The notes under the pieces: model-generated
Database searches by the model: none
What the model was told of the DNA's origin: nothing
The model's input: only the letters and a program-made list of their open reading frames with translations
Part shown: one piece after another, positions 1-7,322 of the stretch
How positions within the stretch are numbered: position 1 is the first letter of the stretch
Layout: each line of letters opens with the position of its first letter
Program-made: the position numbers and the translations under genes
DNA from: Sphaerisporangium perillae
GTDB lineage: Bacteria; Actinomycetota; Actinomycetes; Streptosporangiales; Streptosporangiaceae
Length of the DNA: 32,603 nt
Direction of reading: 5' to 3'
Assembly: GCF_023276435.1 (NCBI RefSeq)
Contig: NZ_JALLPO010000069.1
Coordinates: 1-32,603 of the forward strand

Positions 1-2
1 AC

Positions 3-170
3 CCCACCCCCCGGGCCGCACCCTCCCCCTGGCTGCCACCCGGAACGCCCTCGACCTGGGTATGCGGCTGCGACGGCACCAGCTACACGGGCAGGGACGT
101 CAACAACCGCCCCGCTCCCTGCCGCACCTGCCACGCCACCGGCCGCCTCTACACCGGGGGCCGGCGATGA
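3..170 (+). CDS. C-terminal part of a small zinc-ribbon-like protein of the integrative element
   Basis: Frame 3 is open from the window edge to a TGA at 168-170. The last 37 codons read WVCGCDGTSYTGRDVNN followed by a CRTCH motif, so a CxC and a CxxC pair are separated by about 20 residues, as in a small zinc ribbon. The stop overlaps the next ATG (ATGA at 167-170), the usual sign of translational coupling in these compact operons. The start lies outside the window. Small Cys-rich proteins are common upstream of repSA in actinomycete integrative elements. I do not recognise the specific family, and the Pro/Ala-rich part before the cysteines may be linker. Confidence 0.5.
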   Translation, partial: PTPRAAPSPWLPPGTPSTWVCGCDGTSYTGRDVNNRPAPCRTCHATGRLYTGGRR

Positions 171-997
171 CCACCACCATGCCCGCCCCCAGCACACTAC
201 GCGCGTTCAGCTTCGGCGGCGGAGTCCAGTCCATGGGCGCGCTCGTGCTCGCCGCACAAAGGCGCATCGACTTCGATGTGTTCCTGTTCTCCAACGTCGG
301 CGACGACTCCGAACACCCCGGCACCCTGACCTACTACCACCAGCACGCGGTCCCGTTCGCCCAGCGGCACGGCATCGACCTACGGATGCTCTGGCGCCGC
401 AAGCGCACCGGTGAAACCGAAACGCTGTGGCAGCGCCTGACCAAACCCGGATCCCGCTCTCTGCCGATCCCCGTCCGGATGTCCAACGGCGCCCCCGGAA
501 CCCGCCAGTGCACCGCGGACTTCAAGATCCGCGTCATCGGAGCCTGGCTCAAAGCACACGGCGCCACCGCCACCAACCCCGCCACCGTAGGTATCGGCAT
601 CTCCGTCGATGAAATCCACCGCGCCAACAAACGCCGCTGCGAACCTCACGAGCGGATCGTCTATCCCCTGTTGGAGCTGGGCCTGCGGCGGGTCGACTGC
701 ATGCGCATCATCCGCGAAGCCGGCCTGCCGGTCCCGCCGAAATCAAGCTGCTTCTTCTGCCCGTTCCACCGGGAAACCGCCTGGCAAGACATGCGCCGCA
801 CCGACCCGGAGCTGTTCGACCGCGCCTGCGCCCTGGAAGACCTGCTCAACACCCGCCGCACCGAACTCGGTAAAGACCCCGTCTACCTGACCCGGTTCGG
901 CAAACCCCTGTCCCGGGTCATCCCCGACGGCGACCAGCTGATCCCGCTGTTTGAGGACGGGGCCGGCGACTGCGATTCCGGCTGGTGCGCCACATGA
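167..997 (+). CDS. PP-loop ATPase / PAPS-reductase-like protein of the integrative element
   Basis: This 276-residue protein belongs to the adenine nucleotide alpha-hydrolase (PP-loop) superfamily. The N-terminus has FSFGGGVQSMGAL, a version of the SGGxDS ATP-pyrophosphatase loop, followed by FSNVGDDSEHP, typical of PAPS-reductase-like folds. Cysteines lie at CTADFKI and in the CFFCPFH motif (KSSCFFCPFHRETAW), suggesting a metal or Fe-S site. Known relatives activate a substrate by adenylation in sulfur transfer or reduction; the substrate here cannot be deduced. The ATG at 167 overlaps the previous stop, and the stop overlaps the next start (ATGA at 994-997), so it sits in one operon with repSA. 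There are no cysH partners (sulfite reductase, ATP sulfurylase), so sulfate assimilation is unlikely. DndC-like or RNA-modifying activity is speculative. Confidence 0.75.
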   Translation: MTTTMPAPSTLRAFSFGGGVQSMGALVLAAQRRIDFDVFLFSNVGDDSEHPGTLTYYHQHAVPFAQRHGIDLRMLWRRKRTGETETLWQRLTKPGSRSLPIPVRMSNGAPGTRQCTADFKIRVIGAWLKAHGATATNPATVGIGISVDEIHRANKRRCEPHERIVYPLLELGLRRVDCMRIIREAGLPVPPKSSCFFCPFHRETAWQDMRRTDPELFDRACALEDLLNTRRTELGKDPVYLTRFGKPLSRVIPDGDQLIPLFEDGAGDCDSGWCAT

Positions 998-1230
998 CCA
1001 CCCACCACGTACACGTCACCGAGGTATCCGCCCCCGGCGCCGAGCGGCCCTGGCTCACCATCCGGTCCGTCCTCTCCGCCGACTCCGCCCCGTGCCTGGC
1101 TCCCGTGCTGGTCCGCACGGCCGGGCACCGCCGACGGATCGCCTGCGGCCGACGCCTCCCCCTCGACAAGCAGTGCCGCAACTGCGCCCCCGTCATAGTC
1201 GTCAACCAGGTAAGGAAGGTCACCGGTTGA
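994..1230 (+). CDS. Small conserved-context protein (78 aa), function unknown
   Basis: The ATG at 994 overlaps the PP-loop gene stop, and the TGA at 1228-1230 overlaps the TTG start of the replication gene, so it is wedged by two overlaps into the operon. The product begins MTTHHVHVTEVSAPG. Its C-terminal half has three cysteines (PCLAP, IACGRR, QCRNCAP), so a weak zinc-knuckle arrangement ending in CxxC is possible. The second half carries several Arg/Lys residues. I do not recognise a family. Position directly before repSA suggests a replication or copy-control accessory, but nothing in the sequence proves this. Confidence 0.6.
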   Translation: MTTHHVHVTEVSAPGAERPWLTIRSVLSADSAPCLAPVLVRTAGHRRRIACGRRLPLDKQCRNCAPVIVVNQVRKVTG

Positions 1231-2606
1231 GCGCACCCGTGCCGCTCGCTGAGCTGGTCGGGCCAGTCATCCGTGACCTGGCCCGCCGCTCGGGCAAAGA
1301 CCTGAACCGCTGGCTCGACCAAGTCGCCCGCCTTGGCGGCTGCCAAGAACCGGTCCGGCTAACCGGCGAAACTCTCACCGTCGATGCCACCTCCGGTGAA
1401 GTGCTCGACTCCTACAGCACCGAGCGTGAACCGCACGGGCACCTGCTGGTGCGGTGCGGCAACCGGCGCGCCTCCCGCTGCTCGGCCTGCGCTGAGACTT
1501 ACCGCCGTGACACCTATCAACTGATCCGCGCCGGTCTTCTCGGCGGCAAAGGCGTTCCCGACTTCGTCCGCACCCATCCCCGCGTGCTGGCCACCCTGAC
1601 CGCGCCCAGCTTCGGCCCCGTCCATCGCGGTCCAGACAAACACGGCGCCGCGCAGCTCTGCCACCCCCGCCGCACCGGGCCGGCCTGCTTCGAACGCCAT
1701 GGCGCCGATGATCCCCGCCTCGGCCAACCCCTCGACCCCGACACCTACGACTACACCGGGCACGTGCTGTGGAACGCCCACGCCGGAGACCTGTGGCGAC
1801 GCTTCACCATCTACCTACGCCGCCACCTGGCCGGCGCTGCAGGACTCAGCCACGCCGCCTTCAACCGCCGGGTGAAAGTCTCCTTCGCCAAAGTCGCCGA
1901 ATACCAGGCACGCGGCGTCGTCCACTTCCACGCCGTGATCCGCCTGGATGGCCGCGACGAAGACGGCACCACCCTGCCGCCTCCCGACTGGGCCACCGTG
2001 CAACTTCTGGACGGGGCAATCCGCTCCGCCGCGGGGGCCGTACGGCTGGACGCTCCCGACCTCGGCCAACCGACTCAAGAGCTGGTCTGGGGTGAACAGG
2101 TCGACGTGCGACCGATCGAACCCGGCGACCTGGACGGCGATGACCTGTCAGAGCAGAAGGTGGCCGGCTACATCGCCAAGTACGCGACCAAAGCCGCCGA
2201 AACCTCCGGCACCCTCGACCGCCGGATCCGCTCCACCGACCTGCCCCGCCTGCCTGCGCTTGGCGTCAGTGAGCACGCCGCTCGGCTGATTCGCACCGCC
2301 TGGCGCCTCGGCGACCCGGCCACACATCCCGACCTGGTGGAGCTCAAGCTCCGCAAGTGGGCTCACATGCTGGGCTTTCGCGGCCACTTCTCCACCCGAT
2401 CCCGCACCTACTCCACCACCCTGACCGCCCTAAGACAGGCACGCACCGATTTCAGGCAAGCCCAGCTCCGCGAAACCGGCTGGGCTCCCGACCCTGACAC
2501 CACGCTCGTCCTCGCGCACTGGAGCTTCGCCGGCCAGGGCTACACCCCCGGAGAATCCGCGCTCGCGCTCAACCTGACTGATCCGCCACGGGAGGGACCT
2601 CGATGA
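1227..2606 (+). CDS. repSA: RepSA-type replication initiator (HUH rolling-circle Rep) of an AICE
   Basis: This 459-residue replication initiator starts at a TTG preceded by AAGGAAGG at 1212-1219. Earlier in-frame codons lie inside the overlapping small gene. A Cys-rich segment (RCGNRRASRCSACAETYRR) near residue 80 resembles the N-terminal zinc region of RepSA proteins. The HUH metal motif is HFHAVI (His233-Phe-His235) in VVHFHAVIRLDG. The nicking-tyrosine motif is YIAKY (Tyr315 and Tyr319). These are the hallmarks of rolling-circle initiators that nick the element's double-strand origin, known from pSAM2-type elements. It is followed with a 4-bp overlap (ATGA at 2603) by xis and then int, the standard rep-xis-int order. 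An origin within or near the gene is expected but I cannot place it. Confidence 0.9.
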   Translation: MSAPVPLAELVGPVIRDLARRSGKDLNRWLDQVARLGGCQEPVRLTGETLTVDATSGEVLDSYSTEREPHGHLLVRCGNRRASRCSACAETYRRDTYQLIRAGLLGGKGVPDFVRTHPRVLATLTAPSFGPVHRGPDKHGAAQLCHPRRTGPACFERHGADDPRLGQPLDPDTYDYTGHVLWNAHAGDLWRRFTIYLRRHLAGAAGLSHAAFNRRVKVSFAKVAEYQARGVVHFHAVIRLDGRDEDGTTLPPPDWATVQLLDGAIRSAAGAVRLDAPDLGQPTQELVWGEQVDVRPIEPGDLDGDDLSEQKVAGYIAKYATKAAETSGTLDRRIRSTDLPRLPALGVSEHAARLIRTAWRLGDPATHPDLVELKLRKWAHMLGFRGHFSTRSRTYSTTLTALRQARTDFRQAQLRETGWAPDPDTTLVLAHWSFAGQGYTPGESALALNLTDPPREGPR

Positions 2607-2785
2607 CGACGACCACGAGCAATCGCCTGTGGGGCGTGGAGGAGGTATCGGACTTTCTCGGCGTCCCCGTAGCCACGCTGTATGTCTGGCGTCATCGACG
2701 CCAGGGGCCGAAAAGCCGCCGTGTCGGCCGTTACCTGCGCTACGCCCCCGAAGACGTTCGTGCCTGGTTCTTGGAGCAGGAGTAA
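2603..2785 (+). CDS. xis: Excisionase / MerR-like helix-turn-helix DNA-binding protein
   Basis: This 60-residue protein is essentially one winged helix-turn-helix: LWGVEEVSDFLGVPVATLYV, then RGPKSRRVGRYLRYAPEDVRAWF-type wing residues, matching the helix_turn_helix_17/AlpA-excisionase fold. It should bind arm sites at the element end and steer the adjacent integrase toward excision. Its ATG overlaps the repSA stop by 4 bp, and the integrase start is 5 bp after its TAA, so rep, xis and int are co-transcribed. Length and context are typical for an AICE excisionase. Confidence 0.9.
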   Translation: MTTTTSNRLWGVEEVSDFLGVPVATLYVWRHRRQGPKSRRVGRYLRYAPEDVRAWFLEQE

Positions 2786-2790
2786 CCCGC

Positions 2791-4062
2791 ATGGCCTTCG
2801 TCAAAGATCTCTGGATGAAGACGGTGCGTCACCCGGGCGGGCGCAAGGAGAAGGTCAGAACCGCCCGGCACGGCAAGGGCAAGCGCTGGTTGGCGGTATG
2901 GGAGAACCCGGACGGTCGTGAGCAGTCTGAAGCCTACGAACGCAAGGCCGATGCTGAGAAGAAGGCGTCAGCCATGCAGGCCGACGTGGCCCGCGGGGAC
3001 TACATCGACCCCAACGCCGGCAAACAGCTCTTCGGCGGCTTCGGGGGCCGGTGGCTCAGCTCTCGCATGGTCGACCCCTCCACCGCCATCCGCTATGAGT
3101 ACATCTACCGTCTCCACGTCGAACCCGTCTTCGCTCGACGCCAGGTCAAGAGCATCAAACCGTCAGAGATCCAAGCCTGGATCAGTGACCTCAGTCAGCG
3201 TGTCGGCACCTCAACTATCCAAACCGCGTTCCTGGTCCTGCAAGGCATCTTGGACCTAGCGGTCGCCGACGAGGCACTGAAGAAGAGCCCAGCGAAATCC
3301 CCGATCGTCCAAGTGCCCAAGCGCGCGACCGAGGAGATCCACGCCTGGAGCGATCAGCGGGTTCAGGCGGTCATCGACGCCCATCCTGATCTGCTACGTA
3401 CGCTGCCCATCGTGGGGGCCGGCTGCGGGCTGCGGCAGGGTGAGCTGTTCGGCCTGGCGCTCGAAGACATCGACTTCGAGGAGAAGCTGATCCGCGTCCG
3501 GCGACAGGTCAAGAAACTCGGCGCCGGATACGTCTACGCCCTGCCGAAGAATGACCGTGAGCGCTTGGTACCGCTACCGGACTGGGTGGCTGAGGCGCTT
3601 CGCGTCCACGTGGCACGGTCTGAGCCCTTGGTGTGCACACTCCCGTGGGAGAAGCCGAACGGCAAGCTACGCACGCACAACCTGCTGTTCCGCTGGACCG
3701 ATGACCACTTCATCAAGGCACGCAGCTACAGCGAAACCGTCTGGAAGCCGGCCCTGGTGACCGCCGGCGTCATCCCTGTCCCGAGCAAGGACCCCAGGGC
3801 ACGCCAGCGGTTCGAGACCACGCGCAAGGAAGGGCTACACCAGCTTCGCCACTACTACGCGAGCATCAGCCTCGTCGGTGGCGTCTCCATCAAGGAACTC
3901 GCCGAATACCTCGGTCATGCTGACCCGGGCTTCACCCTGCGGACCTATGCGCACATGATGCCCGGCTCCCACGATCGTGCCCGGCGTGCTGTCGATGACC
4001 GGCTGTTCCGTCCCCGGGCCGCGTCTGACGGAACAGCGACGGAACAAGGGGCCGGCAGGTGA
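2791..4062 (+). CDS. int: Tyrosine site-specific integrase of the AICE
   Basis: This 423-residue tyrosine recombinase starts at the ATG at 2791 (MAFVKDLWMKT), 5 bp after xis; upstream in-frame codons lie inside xis. An N-terminal AP2-like arm-binding region and a SAM-like core-binding domain (about residues 80-190) precede the catalytic domain. Catalytic residues are visible: Arg215 (GLRQGELF), His350-x-x-Arg353 (HQLRHYYAS), His376 (LGHADP) and the nucleophile Tyr386 (LRTYAHMMP). It integrates and excises the element between attB and attP. The gene ends 20 bp before the 3' end of a convergent acyl-CoA dehydrogenase gene, so the attachment site should lie there. The last 25 codons are low-complexity and contain a short direct repeat. 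Confidence 0.95.
   Translation: MAFVKDLWMKTVRHPGGRKEKVRTARHGKGKRWLAVWENPDGREQSEAYERKADAEKKASAMQADVARGDYIDPNAGKQLFGGFGGRWLSSRMVDPSTAIRYEYIYRLHVEPVFARRQVKSIKPSEIQAWISDLSQRVGTSTIQTAFLVLQGILDLAVADEALKKSPAKSPIVQVPKRATEEIHAWSDQRVQAVIDAHPDLLRTLPIVGAGCGLRQGELFGLALEDIDFEEKLIRVRRQVKKLGAGYVYALPKNDRERLVPLPDWVAEALRVHVARSEPLVCTLPWEKPNGKLRTHNLLFRWTDDHFIKARSYSETVWKPALVTAGVIPVPSKDPRARQRFETTRKEGLHQLRHYYASISLVGGVSIKELAEYLGHADPGFTLRTYAHMMPGSHDRARRAVDDRLFRPRAASDGTATEQGAGR
4027..4046 (+). repeat. Short direct repeat at the int 3' end (candidate arm-type integrase site)
   Basis: GACGGAACA occurs twice, at 4027-4035 and 4038-4046, an 11-bp period equal to one helical turn. It lies 20-50 bp from the presumed recombination site, where integrase or Xis arm sites are expected. 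The function is inferred from position only. Confidence 0.3.
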
Positions 4063-4120
4063 TGCTCCTCGATACGGCGCGATCACTGAACGGGCAGGCC
4101 AGTGACGGCGCGGCCGATCA
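4063..4120. other. Presumed attachment junction of the integrative element
   Basis: The integrase stops at 4062 and the convergent acyl-CoA dehydrogenase stops at 4083, so the element-chromosome junction must lie in or beside this stretch. No tRNA gene is visible, although many AICE integrases use one. The dehydrogenase C-terminus (LLIGRAVTGLPVQ) looks complete. If attB lies in its 3' end, the element supplies or duplicates the last codons. The other att copy would be outside the window to the left, so the core cannot be identified here. Confidence 0.4.
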
Positions 4121-5309
4121 GCAAGCGTTGGATTTCGCTGGTGCCCTCGAAGATGGTGTAGATCTTGGCGTCGCGGTGGAAGCGTTCGACGGGGTGGTCT
4201 CGGGTGTAGCCGGCGCCTCCGAGGATCTGGATGGCCTGTTCGGTGACCCACACGGCCGTCTCGCCGGCCACGAGTTTGGACATCGAGCCCTCGGCCTGCT
4301 CGAAGGAGCGGCCGTTGCGGGCCATCCAGGCGGCGCGCCAGGTGAGCAGCCGGGCGACGTCGACCCGGGTGGCCATGTCGGCCAGCAGGAACGCGATGGC
4401 CTGGTTCTCGCCGATCTTGCGGCCGAACTGCTCGCGCTCGCGGGCGTAGTCGCGGGCGTACTCGTAGGCGGCTCGGGCGATGCCGACCGCCATGGCGGCG
4501 ACGGTGGGCCGGGTGGTCTCGAAGGTGCGCATGGCGGACTGCTCGCCGCTCCTGCCGCCCTCGCGTACCCGGGCCAGGCGGGCGTCGAGTTTCTCCTTGC
4601 CGCCGAGCAGGCAGCGGCCCGGCACCCGGACGCCTTCCAGGACGACCTCGGCGGTGTGGGAGGCGCGGATGCCGTGCTTCTTGAACTTCTGCCCCTGCGA
4701 CAGACCCGGCGTGCCGGGCGGGACGACGAAGGACGCCTGGCCTCGGCTGCGGAGTGCGGGGTCCACCGAGGCGACGACGACGTGGACGTTGGCGATGCCG
4801 CCGTTGGTGGCCCAGGTCTTGACGCCGTTGAGCACCCATTCGTCCTTCGCGGCGTCGTACTCGGCGCGGGTGCGGATGGAACCGACGTCGGAGCCGGCGT
4901 CGGGCTCGGAGGCGCAGAAGGCGCCGAGCTTGACGTCGTCCACGGTGCCGAACATCTGCGGCAGCCACTCCCCCATCTGCTCGGGCGTGCCGTTGGAGGC
5001 GAGGGCGGCGGCGGCGAGGCCGGTGCCGACGATCGACAGGCCGATGCCGGCGTCACCCCAGAAGATCTCCTCGAACGCCACGGGGATCCCGAGGCCGCTC
5101 TTCTCGAACCATTGCTGGGCGAAGAAGTCCAGCGAGTACAGCCCGATCTTGGCGGCTTCCTGGATGACCGGCCAGGGGGTCTCCTCGCGCTCGTCCCATT
5201 CGGCTCCGGCGGGGCGGATCACGGTGGCGGCGAAGTCGTGGACCCAGTCGCGGACTTCGCGGACGTCCTCGCTCATCTCCGGACAGAAGTCGCTCGCGCT
5301 CTCAGCCAT
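4083..5309 (-). CDS. Acyl-CoA dehydrogenase
   Basis: This 408-residue flavoprotein oxidises an acyl-CoA to the 2-enoyl-CoA in the cytosol, passing electrons to ETF. The N-terminal helical domain (MSEDVREVRDWVHDFAATVI) is followed by the middle beta domain with FCASEPDAGSDVGSI (FAD/substrate-binding) and TWATNGGIANVHVV. The C-terminal domain has REREQFGRKIGENQAI, QILGGAGYTRDHPVER and IFEGTSEIQR, where the catalytic glutamate of this family sits. The length is normal. The ATG at 5309 is preceded by TGAGGAG (5318-5324 on the + strand). An inverted repeat lies 65-79 bp upstream. Its 3' end abuts the integrated element. Chain-length specificity cannot be told; glutaryl- or short-chain-like members are possible. 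Confidence 0.93.
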   Translation of the reverse strand: MAESASDFCPEMSEDVREVRDWVHDFAATVIRPAGAEWDEREETPWPVIQEAAKIGLYSLDFFAQQWFEKSGLGIPVAFEEIFWGDAGIGLSIVGTGLAAAALASNGTPEQMGEWLPQMFGTVDDVKLGAFCASEPDAGSDVGSIRTRAEYDAAKDEWVLNGVKTWATNGGIANVHVVVASVDPALRSRGQASFVVPPGTPGLSQGQKFKKHGIRASHTAEVVLEGVRVPGRCLLGGKEKLDARLARVREGGRSGEQSAMRTFETTRPTVAAMAVGIARAAYEYARDYAREREQFGRKIGENQAIAFLLADMATRVDVARLLTWRAAWMARNGRSFEQAEGSMSKLVAGETAVWVTEQAIQILGGAGYTRDHPVERFHRDAKIYTIFEGTSEIQRLLIGRAVTGLPVQ

Positions 5310-5373
5310 CGTGATAACTCCTCAGGGGGGACGGAGCCGGTGCCGTAGTAGGGATATGCCCACGCCAGCAGGC

Positions 5374-5388
5374 GTTACCAACGGTAAC
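5374..5388. promoter_or_regulatory. Perfect inverted repeat, probable operator of the acyl-CoA dehydrogenase gene
   Basis: GTTACC-AAC-GGTAAC has 6-bp perfect arms with a 3-bp spacer, 65-79 bp before the dehydrogenase ATG. On the minus strand the spacing TTGGTA-17 bp-CATATC allows a weak sigma-70-type promoter overlapping the repeat. Short dyads of this size are typical for TetR-family regulators of fatty-acid genes. The regulator is not identified. Confidence 0.45.
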
Positions 5389-5626
5389 ACCGGGCTGCGT
5401 GCAACCCTACCCGGAAGCGGTCGCCGGTCGCGCGAGACCCGGCAGTGTTCACCTGAGGGAAACACTGATGGGTTCAGGAGAAACCCAGGAGGGTTCAGGC
5501 CAGGGAAGCCAGGGGTTCCATGGTGGGTGAGGGCGCCGGGAATGTGGTGAGGAGCAGGAGAAACGGTAAGGACGGTCCGAGGCCGCCGGGGGGCTGGGAC
5601 CGTCCTGTCAGGGAGATGCCGAGGAC

Positions 5627-5667
5627 GCCGCCGCGTCCCGGGTCGAGAGATCCCGGGACGCGGCGGC
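5627..5667 (-). terminator. Strong hairpin terminator downstream of the LVIVD-repeat gene
   Basis: Perfect 16-bp arms (GCCGCCGCGTCCCGGG at 5627-5642 and its complement at 5652-5667) enclose a 9-nt loop. It lies 60-100 bp past the stop of the minus-strand gene ending at 5727. It has no T-tract, as is usual for actinobacterial terminators. A G10 tract (5695-5704) sits between stop and hairpin. The rest of 5310-5726 holds only the operator above and short GGTTCAGG repeats near 5470-5510; no gene is seen. Confidence 0.75.
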
Positions 5668-5726
5668 GCCCGGAAGGGGGGTCGCCCGGCCCCCGGGGGG
5701 GGGGCCGGCGGGCCCGGGGGGTGTCG

Positions 5727-7142
5727 TCAGTCTTCGGCGCTCCAGATCCAGTCGCCGTGGCCGCGGTCGCGGTACGAGCCCTGGGTCTGGACGTTCAGGC
5801 GGTCGACGTGAACGCCCTTGGCGGGGTCGGTGCGCTCGTCGTTGATCTTGATGACGTCGAAGCCCCTGTTGAAGTCGCTGGCGTAGACGTAACCGTTGTA
5901 GTAGTACGCGGACCAGAAGCCACCCGAGCCCTCGGCGGCCGGGCCGCGCTCGAAGTAGCCGATCTCAGTGGGGTGAGCGGAGTCGGTGAAGTCCCAGATC
6001 GAGGCACCACCCTGGTACCACGCCTGCACCATGATGTCGCGGCCCTTGACCGGGATCAGCGAGCCGTTGTGCGAGACGCAGTTCTCCGCGTCCGACTGGA
6101 CGCGGGGGATCTTGAAGTAGCTCTTGAAGACGAACTGGCCGTTGACGATGTCGTAGATCGCGTCCGCGCCGTTGTTGGCGGCGGTCGCCGGGGTGCAGGT
6201 GGCCAGGCCGCCGCCGCCGAGCTCGTCGGTGAAGATCACCTTCGTGCCGGCGTTGTTGAAGGTGGCCGAGTGCCAGAACGAGAAGTTCGGGTCGGTCACC
6301 CGCGCGGTCACCTTGGGGTTCTCCGGGTCCCTGATGTCGAACAGCACGCCGTCGCCCATGCAGGCGCCGACCGCGATGCCCTTCTCGGCGTAGGCCGTGA
6401 TGTCGTGGCAGCCGCTGGTCGGCAGGAGGAGGTTCGGCTGGGTCTCGTTGCCGCCATCGGGGAACACGACCGGGGTGGCCACCACCGACGCCGACGCGGG
6501 GTCACCCAGCGGCACCTTGACGATCGAGATCTTGTCGTGGGGCGGCTGGCAGTCGGGGAAGGTCGCGTCCGGGCGGTACGACGAGACGTACAGGTAGACG
6601 TTCCCGCGCCTCTTGTCGGGCACGAGGGTGTGGGTGTGCGAGCCGCAGTTGGTCTCGACGGACTTGATGTACCTGGGGTTGGCCTTGTCGCTCACGTCGA
6701 AGATGCGGATGCCTTCCCAGGACGCCTTGTCCGACGCCGGCTTCGCCGTGCTGTTGCACGAGTCGTCCGAGCGGGAGGAGTCGACCGAGGCGAACAGCAG
6801 GTCGCCGTAGACGGACAGGTCCATCTGCGAGCCGGGACAAACCACCGAGCTGACCGCGGAGGTCTTCTTGGGGTTCTTGATGTTGTAGATGGAGAAGCCA
6901 CCGTAGTTGCCGACGTAGGCGTAGTCGCCCTGGAAGGCGATGTCGGTGTTGATGGTGGCGGCGATGGCCGCGGGTTTCGCGACGTTCGCCACGTGCTGGA
7001 CGTTCGGGCTCATGACGATCTGGTCGGTGCCCGGGATGTCCGCTGCCTGCGCGGGAACCGCCGCCAGCACCATCGCCGCGACCGAACCCACCAGGACGAG
7101 GAACCGGCCGGTCAGGCCGCCTCTGCGGGGGGTGGACAACAC
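5727..7142 (-). CDS. Secreted LVIVD-repeat (beta-propeller-like) protein
   Basis: This is a 471-residue exported protein. Residues 1-34 form a Sec signal peptide: Arg-rich start, hydrophobic core FLVLVGSVAAMVLAAVPAQA, likely cleavage after AQAA. The mature part repeats units of the type GDYAYVGNYGGFSIYNIKNP, GIRIFDVSDKANPRYIKSVE, GVLFDIRDPENPKVTARV and GASIWDFTDSAHPTEIGYF. These match LVIVD/choice-of-anchor propeller repeats that assemble into a beta-propeller. Conserved Cys residues (CPGS, DSCN, NCGSH, GCHD, ENCVSHN) suggest disulfides outside the cell. The GTG start at 7142 has AAGGAGGT 7 nt upstream. It is divergent from the DUF305 lipoprotein gene, a pairing I believe recurs in actinobacteria. 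No enzymatic motif is seen and the ligand is unknown. Confidence 0.88.
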   Translation of the reverse strand: MLSTPRRGGLTGRFLVLVGSVAAMVLAAVPAQAADIPGTDQIVMSPNVQHVANVAKPAAIAATINTDIAFQGDYAYVGNYGGFSIYNIKNPKKTSAVSSVVCPGSQMDLSVYGDLLFASVDSSRSDDSCNSTAKPASDKASWEGIRIFDVSDKANPRYIKSVETNCGSHTHTLVPDKRRGNVYLYVSSYRPDATFPDCQPPHDKISIVKVPLGDPASASVVATPVVFPDGGNETQPNLLLPTSGCHDITAYAEKGIAVGACMGDGVLFDIRDPENPKVTARVTDPNFSFWHSATFNNAGTKVIFTDELGGGGLATCTPATAANNGADAIYDIVNGQFVFKSYFKIPRVQSDAENCVSHNGSLIPVKGRDIMVQAWYQGGASIWDFTDSAHPTEIGYFERGPAAEGSGGFWSAYYYNGYVYASDFNRGFDVIKINDERTDPAKGVHVDRLNVQTQGSYRDRGHGDWIWSAED

Positions 7143-7258
7143 TCAGGAACCTCCTTGGTGCTTATTGCCAGAGGTGAACATAGCTGGGGAGATCATGTAC
7201 CAAACCGGGCGCTGTTGCCAGACTCCACTTTGTCAGCAAATTATTCCAACATCCCGTC

Positions 7259-7288
7259 TTTACCCCTATGTCCCCATTGGGTTAGGGT
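7259..7288 (+). promoter_or_regulatory. Promoter of the DUF305 lipoprotein gene
   Basis: TTTACC (7259-7264), an 18-bp spacer, then TAGGGT (7283-7288) resemble an actinobacterial sigma-70 promoter. It predicts an mRNA start near 7295 and a leader of about 28 nt containing AGGGAGG. The 180-bp divergent region 7143-7322 is clearly more AT-rich than its surroundings. Confidence 0.5.
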
Positions 7289-7322
7289 GCAGCCGCACAG
7301 CAAAGATCCTCAGGGAGGCCGG

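Noticed and set aside
4063..4083. tRNA gene as integration target
   Set aside because: No tRNA-like cloverleaf, anticodon arm or TTCGA T-loop is visible around the integrase end.
4059..5348. Long open + strand frame opposite the acyl-CoA dehydrogenase
   Set aside because: The translation is repetitive Gly/Val/Asp/Ala sequence typical of antisense to a high-GC gene. The minus strand encodes a complete enzyme with all motifs.
5695..5704. G10 tract as a functional element
   Set aside because: A bare homopolymer in non-coding DNA, which may be an assembly artefact.
5520..7322. Open + strand frame running into the DUF305 gene
   Set aside because: It is antisense to the LVIVD gene and contains no domain. 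DUF305 has its own promoter, ribosome site and signal peptide starting at 7323.
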